Origin: Acinetobacter sp. LoGeW2-3
GTDB taxonomy: Bacteria; Pseudomonadota; Gammaproteobacteria; Pseudomonadales; Moraxellaceae
DNA length: 64,000 nt
Reading direction: 5' to 3'
Assembly (NCBI RefSeq): GCF_002688565.1
Contig: NZ_CP024011.1
Span: forward strand, 2,790,001-2,854,000
The notes below the pieces were generated by a model. The model was not told where the DNA came from. It was given only the letters and a program-made list of their open reading frames with translations, and searched no databases. Made by a program: the position numbers and the translations under genes. Positions 56,086 to 64,000 of this stretch are shown here, in pieces (position 1 is the first letter of the stretch; each line of letters begins with the position of its first letter).

Positions 56086-57624
56086 ATGCTGTCTCGTTTG
56101 GTTCGACAAATTTTACAAGCAACGGTCTACGATGTTGCAATCGAAACCCCACTCGAAGCAGCGCCACGAATTAGCGAGCGCTTAAATAATAACATTCGCT
56201 TTAAACGTGAAGATTTACAACCGGTTTTTTCATTCAAACTACGCGGTGCCTATAACCGTATTAGTCAATTACCGAAATCACAACTCGAACGTGGCGTTAT
56301 CACAGCTTCAGCAGGCAACCATGCACAAGGCGTAGCGTTGTCAGGGAAAAAGCTGGGAATTCGCGCGATTATTGTGATGCCAAAAACAACTCCAGACATC
56401 AAGGTGCAGGCGGTAAAACGTCTCGGCGGTGAAGTGGTTTTGCATGGCGATTCATTTGACGTAGCCAATAAATATGCGATTCAGCGCGCCCAAGAAGATG
56501 GCATGACCTTTATTCCGCCTTATGACGATGAATTAGTCATGGCGGGTCAAGGCACGATTGCTAACGAGATTTTACGCCAATGGCGTGATGTGGAATATGT
56601 GTTTGTTGCAGTTGGTGGTGGCGGCCTGATTGCTGGCGTTGCAGCATATTTAGGTGATGTAGCACCGCATGTCAAAGTCATTCCTGTGGAATATGACGAA
56701 TCCGCGTGCCTAAAAGCAGCCCTAGAAGCCAATGAACGTGTGATTCTTCCATCTGTCGGTTTATTTGCTGACGGTACTGCGGTTGCGCAAATTGGCGCAA
56801 AACCATTTGATGTGATCCGTCTGCAAAAATCAGATAATTCAGGTCCTATTGTTGAACCTGAAGTTGTACTGGTCAATACCGATGAAGTTTGCGCAGCAAT
56901 TAAAGATACCTATGACGAATGTCGTAGCATTGTAGAACCATCGGGTGCAATGGCGTTGGCAGGTATTAAAAAATACGTGGCTGAACACGGCATTCAAGGC
57001 AAAAACATCGTATCAATTGTCTGCGGTGCCAACATGAACTTTGACCGTTTACGCTATATCGCGGAACGTACAGAGTTAGGCGAACGTAAAGAAGCGATCT
57101 TTGCCGTAACTATCCCTGAACAGAAAGGTGCTTTCCTCAAGTTCTGTCGTGCCCTGCAAGGTCGTAACATTACCGAGTTCAACTACCGTGCTAGCGATGC
57201 CACTGCTGCACAAGTTTTTGTTGGCATCAGCCTGAAAAATGGTGAAAAAGAACGTCAGGAAATTTATGAAAACCTGAAATTCCAATATGACGTTGACGAT
57301 CTGTCTGATGATGAAGTGGCTAAACTGCACATTCGTTATCTGATTGGTGGTCATGCCGATATCGAAAATGAACGTTTGTTCCGTGTGGAATTCCCGGAAC
57401 GTCCAGGTGCATTGCTGACTTTCCTTGAGCGTCTAGGTCCAACCCATAACATCACCCTATTCCACTACCGTAACCACGGCGCAGCTGAAGGTCGTGTATT
57501 GGTTGGTTTGGAAGCAGAAGATGCACAGCAAAACCCAGATGGTTTGATCGAGACGTTGGAAAGTATTACTTATCCGTATGATGAGATTACCAACAACTTA
57601 GGTTATCAACGCTTCCTGAAATAA
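56086..57624 (+). CDS. ilvA: threonine ammonia-lyase, biosynthetic
   Basis: 512 residues. PLP site SFKLRGAYN (Lys51), phosphate loop GGGGLIAGVAAYLGD, then two C-terminal ACT-like regulatory units (EQKGAFLKFCRALQGRNITE; ERPGALLTFLERLGPTHNIT), giving isoleucine feedback control. Converts threonine to 2-oxobutanoate. Full length with two ACT units, so the biosynthetic rather than catabolic form. Confidence 0.95.
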   Translation: MLSRLVRQILQATVYDVAIETPLEAAPRISERLNNNIRFKREDLQPVFSFKLRGAYNRISQLPKSQLERGVITASAGNHAQGVALSGKKLGIRAIIVMPKTTPDIKVQAVKRLGGEVVLHGDSFDVANKYAIQRAQEDGMTFIPPYDDELVMAGQGTIANEILRQWRDVEYVFVAVGGGGLIAGVAAYLGDVAPHVKVIPVEYDESACLKAALEANERVILPSVGLFADGTAVAQIGAKPFDVIRLQKSDNSGPIVEPEVVLVNTDEVCAAIKDTYDECRSIVEPSGAMALAGIKKYVAEHGIQGKNIVSIVCGANMNFDRLRYIAERTELGERKEAIFAVTIPEQKGAFLKFCRALQGRNITEFNYRASDATAAQVFVGISLKNGEKERQEIYENLKFQYDVDDLSDDEVAKLHIRYLIGGHADIENERLFRVEFPERPGALLTFLERLGPTHNITLFHYRNHGAAEGRVLVGLEAEDAQQNPDGLIETLESITYPYDEITNNLGYQRFLK

Positions 57625-57649
57625 GTTTAGATTTTATTTCTGAGTAATA

Positions 57650-57673
57650 AAAACCGTCTTTCGAGGCGGTTTT
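57650..57673 (+). terminator. terminator of ilvA
   Basis: AAAACCGTCT-TTCG-AGGCGGTTTT followed by TTT. Confidence 0.85.
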
Positions 57674-57812
57674 TTTATATAAGTAAATAAGGACCAAGGT
57701 CTTAGATATTATTTATGTAACACAAATAGCTGAAAGTTCAATAAAGCACTAAGATAAGCAAACGAATCAATAGAATGCGTGTATAAAAGCGCAGCAACTT
57801 TAGGAAAAATAC

Positions 57813-58469
57813 ATGGCACTGTTTGCTGTGATCGGTTTAGGAAGTTTTGGGGCAACTGTTGCCACACAACTGATGTCACTTAAACATGAAGTGATTGGTA
57901 TCGACCTGAATAAGAAATATGTTGGAAACATTTCGGATGAACTCACCCATGCCGTGATCGCGGATGCTACTGACGAGCATGTGCTGGATGAGCTCAATGT
58001 TCAGAACTGTGAAGCGGTTGTAGTTGCCATTGGTGAAGATATTGAAGCCAGTATTCTCTGCGTGCTACATCTTAAAAATATGGGGGTGAAAAAGATTTGG
58101 GCCAAATCCAAGTCCAAAGCCCATCATATGATCCTGACCCATCTTGGGGTCGATAAGATTATTCATCCAGAAGAAGATATGGGCGTGCGGATCGCGCAAT
58201 CCTTAAGTTATCCGATGGTGAGTCGCTATATGGCGCTTGAGGATGAGCGTTATCTGGTCAAGATTGAGATTCATGCCGAGCAAAGTGGTGTAAAACTCAA
58301 TCAACTCATGGATCATGTTCCAGAAATTAAAACCATTCTGCATAAGCGTGGCCCTGATGTGCAATATATCATTGACCCACATCTGATTCTTAAAGAGGGT
58401 GATATTTTGCTTGTGGAAGGTTTGCTGGAACCTTTGCGCCGTCTGTCCAGGCATTTTAAAAATCTATGA
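57813..58469 (+). CDS. KtrA/TrkA-type potassium uptake regulator
   Basis: 218 residues: RCK_N Rossmann domain (FAVIGLGSFGATVATQLMSL, VIGIDLNKKYVGNISDELTH, VIADATDEHVLDELNVQNCE) and RCK_C (VKIEIHAEQSGVKLNQLMDH, GDILLVEGLLEPLRRLSRHF). Single-unit size points to KtrA rather than the double TrkA. Gates the channel gene it overlaps by 4 bases. Confidence 0.9.
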   Translation: MALFAVIGLGSFGATVATQLMSLKHEVIGIDLNKKYVGNISDELTHAVIADATDEHVLDELNVQNCEAVVVAIGEDIEASILCVLHLKNMGVKKIWAKSKSKAHHMILTHLGVDKIIHPEEDMGVRIAQSLSYPMVSRYMALEDERYLVKIEIHAEQSGVKLNQLMDHVPEIKTILHKRGPDVQYIIDPHLILKEGDILLVEGLLEPLRRLSRHFKNL

Positions 58470-59803
58470 AAATAACTTCTCATAAAAACCGGACCATTAA
58501 TCTCAGTCCACCCAGCATCATCGCACTGGGATTTTTAGCATTGATTCTGGTTGGATCAATCTTGTTAATTCTGCCGATCTCTCATCATGGTGAAGTGACT
58601 TGGTTCCAGGCGATTTTTACTGCCACTTCTGCAGTGACGATTACTGGTTTATCAGTGGTCAATGTCGGTGAGGCTTATACGGTCTTTGGTAAGATTGTAA
58701 TTATGCTGCTCCTACAATGCGGCGGTTTAGGTTTTATGACTTTTGCTATTCTAGCTGCTATGAGCCTAGCACCTAAGATGGGATTACGGCAACAGGTCAT
58801 GGCACAGGAATCTATCGGACAGACTAGCCTGAAGAAAATCAGTTTTACCATTAAAAATGTATTTCTTTATTCGCTATTTTTTGAAGCGATTGGCACGGTG
58901 ATTTTGACTATCGCCTGGTTGCAGGACTATAACTTTAGTCAGGCTTTCTTCAATGCCTTATTTTATAGTGTTTCCGCTTTTAATAATGGGGGCTTTTCCC
59001 TGTTCCCAAACAGCCTGATGAGCTTTGCAGACCAGTATTTCATTACCTTTACCATCAGTATGCTATATATCATTGGCGGGATTGGTTTCCTGGTATTGAT
59101 GGATGTACGTCAGCATAAGCGTTGGAGCAAGCTGAGTACCAATAGCAAACTAATTTTGACTACCATTGCAGGACTGAATCTATCTGCTTTTATCCTGATC
59201 TGGATTCTGGAAGCATCTAATCCACAAACGCTGGCATTGATGAGTGTCGGTGATCAGGCAGTCAATGCATGGTTCCATGCTACCGTGCCGCGTTCTTCCG
59301 GATTTTATAGTCTGCCATTAGATCAGATGACCAATGCCTCAACCCTTGTGACCATGTTCCTGATGTTTATTGGTGGTGGCTCTTTAAGTACTGCAGGTGG
59401 CATCAAGGTTGGAACGTTTATTATTGTCGTGATCAGCGTGATTAGCTTCTTACGGCGTGAAGATGAAATCCGCCTGTTCCGACATTCAATTTCTGAAAAA
59501 ACCACCTTTAAGGCCTTGGCAGTGGTATGTATTACGGCGCTGCTGATCGCTGGCGGTTTTATGAGCCTGTTGATTCTGGAACCGAATCAGGATTTTCTGG
59601 ATTTGTTATTTGAAACGGTTTCTGCAGCCTGTACAGTGGGCTTATCCCGTGGTGTCACCCCTGAGTTACAGCCAGCCAGTTTGCTCATTCTGATGCTGCT
59701 TATGTTTACCGGCCGTTTGGGCCCACTAACATTGGCTTACTTTATTGCCACACCGAAAAAGAGCCGGCTTAAGCATCCGCCTTCTGAAATTCAGGTTGGA
59801 TAA
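58466..59803 (+). CDS. TrkH/KtrB-type potassium channel subunit
   Basis: 445 residues with four repeated M1-P-M2 units. Selectivity loops: TATSAVTITGLSVVNVGEAY, SVSAFNNGGFSLFPNSLM, VPRSSGFYSLPLDQMTNAST and SAACTVGLSRGVTPELQPAS. GGGSLSTAGGIKVGTF is also typical. Size fits KtrB. Imports K+ with the KtrA-like partner. Confidence 0.9.
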   Translation: MKITSHKNRTINLSPPSIIALGFLALILVGSILLILPISHHGEVTWFQAIFTATSAVTITGLSVVNVGEAYTVFGKIVIMLLLQCGGLGFMTFAILAAMSLAPKMGLRQQVMAQESIGQTSLKKISFTIKNVFLYSLFFEAIGTVILTIAWLQDYNFSQAFFNALFYSVSAFNNGGFSLFPNSLMSFADQYFITFTISMLYIIGGIGFLVLMDVRQHKRWSKLSTNSKLILTTIAGLNLSAFILIWILEASNPQTLALMSVGDQAVNAWFHATVPRSSGFYSLPLDQMTNASTLVTMFLMFIGGGSLSTAGGIKVGTFIIVVISVISFLRREDEIRLFRHSISEKTTFKALAVVCITALLIAGGFMSLLILEPNQDFLDLLFETVSAACTVGLSRGVTPELQPASLLILMLLMFTGRLGPLTLAYFIATPKKSRLKHPPSEIQVG

Positions 59804-59816
59804 AATTTTCAGACTT

Positions 59817-59846
59817 AAAAAATCCACGTCTAAGCGTGGATTTTTT
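59817..59846. terminator. bidirectional terminator
   Basis: AAAAAATCCACG-TCTAAG-CGTGGATTTTTT between the channel gene and pldA. Confidence 0.9.
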
Positions 59847-59862
59847 ATAGATGAGGAATCTT

Positions 59863-61011
59863 TTAAAACCAGTTCATCAATGAGACACCCAATCCGACAT
59901 AGGTGGCCTTATGGTTATAGTCAATCAGGCTTTCACCATAGCCATCAAACAGTTGAAAATGTCCTCGCAAACGGCCACTGATTGGAAATGACCAGTCAAA
60001 CTGGGCAGCGCCACGGTTATCATCACCGCCTTTTAAGGTATGACGTAGCATCAGAGAAAAATCATGATCTTTCCAGCGGTAGAATGCAGTCATATCGCCA
60101 CGACCGATATAGTCGACAATATCCGGATTATTATCATCCGGTAAATCTTCTTCGAAGCGATACCACGGACGTACCATTAACGCGAAGTTATTACGTTCAA
60201 AGCCCAGATTCAGCATGACCCTGTTCCAGCTACGTGACAGCGGATCGGAACGACCATTGGACTGATGGTTTAGAGTCAGACCCAGCATACGCCAGTCCAG
60301 ACCGAACAGGTCATAATTGGTACGGAATACCAAACTCACTTCTGGCTCGTAGTTGGTTTCACGGAATGGTCTTGATTCTTCCGAGTTATACACTTGCCAG
60401 CGTGAAGACTGAGTATAAGCCACCCAAAGATCGCCATTATCTCCAAGGATATTTTCAACCGCTTTTGTTTTTAGCGACAGCTGAAACTTGGATTCCATCG
60501 ACTTCAAGTTCTGGTCTTCTTCGACTGTATTGACCGGGTTTTCACTTTGTGGAAACTCGTTTTTCTTGGAAGTCCAGAAGCCTGGCAATACATATACTGG
60601 TTGATAGGAACGGATATTCCAGGTACCAAGTTTACTTTCCGGTGATAATTCCCAACGGCTGTCTAATAACGAAAGATTCGGTTTCAGTGGAGAACCTTCA
60701 CTCACCGATACCGTAGAAACGGTTTTATCAATTTTGGCTTTCAGGTTATCGGGTTCAGGCGCAATGTCAGCAGCTGCACGACGTTCAGAGACCAATACCA
60801 CTCTTTCTGCTTCTGGTACTTTAAACAAAGCATCATAACAAGCCAGACGTTCTGCATTGGTTTCTACCGCTGCACAGGCCTCTGCCGTTGCCGGCATTGG
60901 ACTGCTGGGGATCGTGGTTTTACTTTCTTCCGCATACACCTGCGCCCCACCCATACAGCCAAGCAAAATACTCAGCTGCAAAGTCGGGCGCCTAAACGAA
61001 TTAAGCGCCAT
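59863..61011 (-). CDS. pldA: outer membrane phospholipase A
   Basis: 382 residues. Signal peptide (LSILLGCMGGAQVYA), an N-terminal Cys pair region AACAAVETNAERLACYDALF, then the OMPLA barrel. Catalytic His and Ser lie in LGLTLNHQSNGRSDPLSRSW with the following Asn in RVMLNLGFE. Ends in an aromatic residue (SLMNWF) as outer membrane proteins do. Hydrolyses mislocalised phospholipids in the outer leaflet. Longer than E. coli PldA because of the N-terminal part. Confidence 0.9.
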   Translation of the reverse strand: MALNSFRRPTLQLSILLGCMGGAQVYAEESKTTIPSSPMPATAEACAAVETNAERLACYDALFKVPEAERVVLVSERRAAADIAPEPDNLKAKIDKTVSTVSVSEGSPLKPNLSLLDSRWELSPESKLGTWNIRSYQPVYVLPGFWTSKKNEFPQSENPVNTVEEDQNLKSMESKFQLSLKTKAVENILGDNGDLWVAYTQSSRWQVYNSEESRPFRETNYEPEVSLVFRTNYDLFGLDWRMLGLTLNHQSNGRSDPLSRSWNRVMLNLGFERNNFALMVRPWYRFEEDLPDDNNPDIVDYIGRGDMTAFYRWKDHDFSLMLRHTLKGGDDNRGAAQFDWSFPISGRLRGHFQLFDGYGESLIDYNHKATYVGLGVSLMNWF

Positions 61012-61030
61012 TCAATTTTCCTTTTTTATT

Positions 61031-63970
61031 TTACTGAACTTGTTGAATCACAAATCCGAGCTGTTCCAGTGCTTCACGTTTTGCTACTGGCGCAACCACT
61101 GCACGAGACGGCTGTTGCTCGACTAAATATTGCTGAGCAACACGCTTTAAGTCATCCAGTGTCACATTCAGCAAACGTTCACGTAATTGCTTACGGAATG
61201 CTGGAGTACGCTGATGCAGATAAGCATAACAAGCGGTGATCGCTTCACCTGCTGGTGAACCCGGTTTATCCATGCTGGCGATTAAGCCCAAAATCGCTTC
61301 TTCTAACTGATGTGGCTGCTGTTCTGCATTCAGTAACCATTGCACGCTCGCGTCAAAATCTTTGAAGGTTTCTGCTAGACGTGGATCACGGTAGCTATAG
61401 AAACGGAATGAACATGCATTGCCGTCATAGCTGGCACCACCGCCATAAGCACCGCCTTTTTCACGGATCGCACTATGCAGGTAACCATTACGCAAATAGC
61501 CTGCCAAGACCATCAACGGTGCTGCATCAGGATGAGACACTTCTACCGCTGGATAAGCTGCTGCACAGAACTGCACATTGGCCTGAATCAGCCATGCTTC
61601 ATCTGCTTCATTTAATACTTTTTCAGTTTGAGTCAGTTGTACCGGATTACGGTCTACAGCAACCTTGTCCCAAACATTCTGAACCTCTTCAACAAGATGA
61701 TCCGCTTGCGGTTCTTCGCAGACCAGCAGGAACTGTTTTGGTGCTTGCAGTAAAATACGATGAATGTGTTTCAGCTCTTCAATCATGGCATCATAAGCGG
61801 CTTCATCTTTTTCAATTTTTGAAACCAGATTCATCAGCCAGTTCAAAGCACCTAGACCAGTATTATGATAATCACGGGTTGCTAAAGCACTGTGCTGACG
61901 CGAAGCTATTTGCATCGCATAGCTATGACCTGAACCAGAAACACGTGAATGCCAACGCGTTTTACGCTGTTGTAGCAATTCAATAATGCGGCCTTTCTCA
62001 TCAAAACGAAGCTGTTCAAAACCAGTTTTCAGCAACTGAATCGCTTGCAGGTTATTGACTAGAGATTTGGTGGTTAATGTCAACCAGGCTGAAATCTTGT
62101 TCTTGTCATCCACTTTCGAGCGTAATGACGCTCCCATACCTAGACCACCACTCACAGCAGTCTGGATTTGCTGGAATTCAAGATAGTTGTACTCGCCTGC
62201 ACCGACTTCACCGACCAGAATGGATAGTAGGTTGAAGTATGGCGATTGCACCACTTCATCTGGAATCTGTACCAGCACTTGTTGGTAATAAATACCGTTG
62301 GTACCGGCATAATAAAGGTTTAATGGTGTATCGATACCATTCGAGATCACTTCACGCAGCTGACCTTGTACGATTTGCATTTCAGCAGGCACATCTTCTA
62401 AACCAACTTTAGGCAATAAGTTCAGATCATCTGGAGTATCTTGACGAATATTCAATGCTTCAGTTTGCGCAATGATTTCAGCTTTCTGCTCTTCAGTCAG
62501 TGTCTTGCCAATTTCAGCCAAACGTGCTTTTTCAGCTTCAGCTTCTTTGGCAGATTTAGTCGCATCCGGAACTAAGGTCAATTGCACACGGTGCGGGTTA
62601 TCAATCAGATGCTCTTTAATCAGATTAGACAGCCACATTGGATCTTTCAGTTCTTCTTTAACTGCAGCAATCGCAGAATCAACATCCCAGACTTCAACCG
62701 GATCACGATGATGAATCGCACTACCCAAACCATTCAGAATCAGGCTTAGACCATAAGGCGTACCATCACCATTGATTTCACGTTGATGCAGTTCGATCTG
62801 ATGCAAAATCGCATCTACTGCCTGCTGATCGACTGGTTTAGCCGCAACATCTTCCAGAATTTTGAACACGCCATCTTTAAATTCTTCAGCATGTTCTGGG
62901 TTAGATCCTTGCACTGCGCAGTAGAAGGTCATCTCAAAGTTAGAGTCATCCACGCCCATAAACGGACCGGTTGCATCTGCATAACCACAAGTTTCAAGAT
63001 AATGACGCAGTGGTGATGCCGAATCTTCCAGCAGAATACCTTCCACCAGACGCATGCCGAGACGAAGTTTGATTTCACTTGCTTCAGGCAATAACCATGA
63101 AATTACATGATAAGTTTTGTCACGTAGATCATCTGCATCAACGGCATAAGTATCAGTTACCGATACTGGCGCAGACAAACGGGTTTCAGGCGTTGAATAT
63201 AAGGTCTGACCTTGTTCAAATTTAGACAATGCCAGCGTTTCAAACTGTTCTTGTAGTTCAAAAGCTGACTTGTTACCAAAAGTCATAAACACTGCATTAC
63301 TTGGATGGTAATGTGACTTATAGAAATCTACTAACTCTTGGTAAGTTAAATCAGGAATATCTTTAGGATCACCACCTGAATTGTAGTGATAGGTGGTGTC
63401 TGGGAACAGATAATAGGCTAACGTATGATAAAGCTGATCTGAAGGTGAACTCATCGCACCTTTCATTTCATTGAATACCACACCTTTATAAACCGGTTCA
63501 CCATTTTCCAGTTCAATACGAATGCCTTCCTGCGCAAAATCCAACGGATTCAGGTTCGCTGCAAATGCCGCGTCCATATACACTTCCAACAAGTTCTGGA
63601 AGTCTTTATCGTTCTGGGTTGCAAATGGGTATGCCGTCCAGTCCGCCGCAGTAAAAGCATTCATGAAGGTGTTCAGAGAACGGCGAATCATCAGGAAGAA
63701 TGGATCACGTACCGGGAATTTTTCTGAACCGCAAAGCGCCGTATGTTCAAGAATATGCGCTTCGCCTTTCGAGTCCATTGGCTGCGTACGGAAAGCCACT
63801 AAAAAGACATTTTCATCGTGATTAGTCGCCAGGTGATAATGAGTGGCGCCGGTCACTTTATGCTTATATTCAGACACTAAAATGTCTAAAGCTTCAACAT
63901 GGTGTTGACGTACCAACTGAAACGCAGGATGTACAGTTTGTGAAATGGTTTCAGTGACATCTACAGTCAT
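61031..63970 (-). CDS. M16C (presequence protease-like) zinc metallopeptidase
   Basis: 979 residues, the size of PreP/Cym1-type proteases. Zinc motif HILEHTALCGS (HxxEH) with FRTQPMDSKGEA before it, KFPVRDPFFLMIRRSLNTFM after, and the downstream Glu in GVVFNEMKGAMSSPSDQLYH. The second half is the inactive partner domain with GGAYGGGASYDGNACSFRFY. Single chain, no signal peptide, so probably a cytoplasmic peptide-degrading enzyme. 19 bases upstream of pldA. Confidence 0.92.
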   Translation of the reverse strand: MTVDVTETISQTVHPAFQLVRQHHVEALDILVSEYKHKVTGATHYHLATNHDENVFLVAFRTQPMDSKGEAHILEHTALCGSEKFPVRDPFFLMIRRSLNTFMNAFTAADWTAYPFATQNDKDFQNLLEVYMDAAFAANLNPLDFAQEGIRIELENGEPVYKGVVFNEMKGAMSSPSDQLYHTLAYYLFPDTTYHYNSGGDPKDIPDLTYQELVDFYKSHYHPSNAVFMTFGNKSAFELQEQFETLALSKFEQGQTLYSTPETRLSAPVSVTDTYAVDADDLRDKTYHVISWLLPEASEIKLRLGMRLVEGILLEDSASPLRHYLETCGYADATGPFMGVDDSNFEMTFYCAVQGSNPEHAEEFKDGVFKILEDVAAKPVDQQAVDAILHQIELHQREINGDGTPYGLSLILNGLGSAIHHRDPVEVWDVDSAIAAVKEELKDPMWLSNLIKEHLIDNPHRVQLTLVPDATKSAKEAEAEKARLAEIGKTLTEEQKAEIIAQTEALNIRQDTPDDLNLLPKVGLEDVPAEMQIVQGQLREVISNGIDTPLNLYYAGTNGIYYQQVLVQIPDEVVQSPYFNLLSILVGEVGAGEYNYLEFQQIQTAVSGGLGMGASLRSKVDDKNKISAWLTLTTKSLVNNLQAIQLLKTGFEQLRFDEKGRIIELLQQRKTRWHSRVSGSGHSYAMQIASRQHSALATRDYHNTGLGALNWLMNLVSKIEKDEAAYDAMIEELKHIHRILLQAPKQFLLVCEEPQADHLVEEVQNVWDKVAVDRNPVQLTQTEKVLNEADEAWLIQANVQFCAAAYPAVEVSHPDAAPLMVLAGYLRNGYLHSAIREKGGAYGGGASYDGNACSFRFYSYRDPRLAETFKDFDASVQWLLNAEQQPHQLEEAILGLIASMDKPGSPAGEAITACYAYLHQRTPAFRKQLRERLLNVTLDDLKRVAQQYLVEQQPSRAVVAPVAKREALEQLGFVIQQVQ

Positions 63971-64000
63971 GCGATCTCCTAATTTTTAGATAAAAAACAA

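Noticed and set aside
61381..61986. 201-codon open frame on the plus strand
   Set aside because: Lies wholly opposite the M16C metalloprotease gene; no ribosome site or recognisable protein pattern. Shadow of the real gene.

Overview
The window looks like Acinetobacter chromosome carrying most of an integrated siphophage-type prophage. The call rests on moderate-to-low GC, AT-rich intergenic DNA, a DUF2280 small terminase, UPF0060/YnfA, PldA, a clpS-clpA pair and a prpB-prpC pair. The species cannot be fixed from sequence alone, and no rRNA, tRNA or CRISPR array was recognised.

Prophage, 1 to about 31.35 kb (left end outside the window). The late operon runs leftward from about 15.9 kb: two small accessory genes and hicAB, a nuclease and a metallopeptidase, small and large terminase, DUF935 portal, Mu F-like head protein, prohead protease/scaffold, decoration protein, major capsid protein E, Mu gp36-like and tail-completion proteins, tail tube, putative tail chaperone, a three-gene membrane/secreted moron and the start of the tape measure gene. 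The head and neck genes are Mu-like, while regulation and replication are lambda-like. The early leftward operon (21.65 to 16.02 kb) is cro, cII-like, a GIY-YIG-type gene, an O-like initiator with an internal origin, a DnaC-like loader, small genes, a RuvC-like resolvase and a Q-like antiterminator. The immunity region (21.65-25.40 kb) is bounded on both sides by the same operator palindrome, TTAGTA-N2-TACTAA. It holds a LexA-type cI, an NdpA-family nucleoid protein, a three-helix membrane protein and a lipoprotein, which is the same arrangement as lambda OR-cI-rexA-rexB-OL. A second early operon runs rightward (25.49-29.72 kb): a Sak4-like ATPase, small unknown genes and an excisionase-like HTH gene. 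It converges on the integrase (29.73-30.99 kb), which is followed by repeated AGTCTACAA arm-type sites.

Island of small genes, about 31.4-38.8 kb. This AT-rich stretch holds a 19-residue peptide gene with its own promoter and terminator, a DUF4760 membrane protein, hsp20, an SRAP protein, a Q/N-rich protein and several small orphans. Two copies of a two-gene micropeptide cassette lie on either side of hsp20. One of its two peptide families has a third copy inside the prophage. Two of those copies are preceded by a terminator-like hairpin, and related hairpins recur at three further places.

Core chromosome, 39-64 kb: a CinA-C-like protein, prpB-prpC with a divergent TetR regulator, argF, an MHS-type transporter, ynfA, clpS-clpA, argC, a four-rhodanese sulfurtransferase, an orphan sulfonate-binding lipoprotein, a YgjP-like metallopeptidase, a REP-like inverted-repeat element, rpiA, ilvA, a Trk/Ktr potassium uptake pair, pldA and an M16C metalloprotease.
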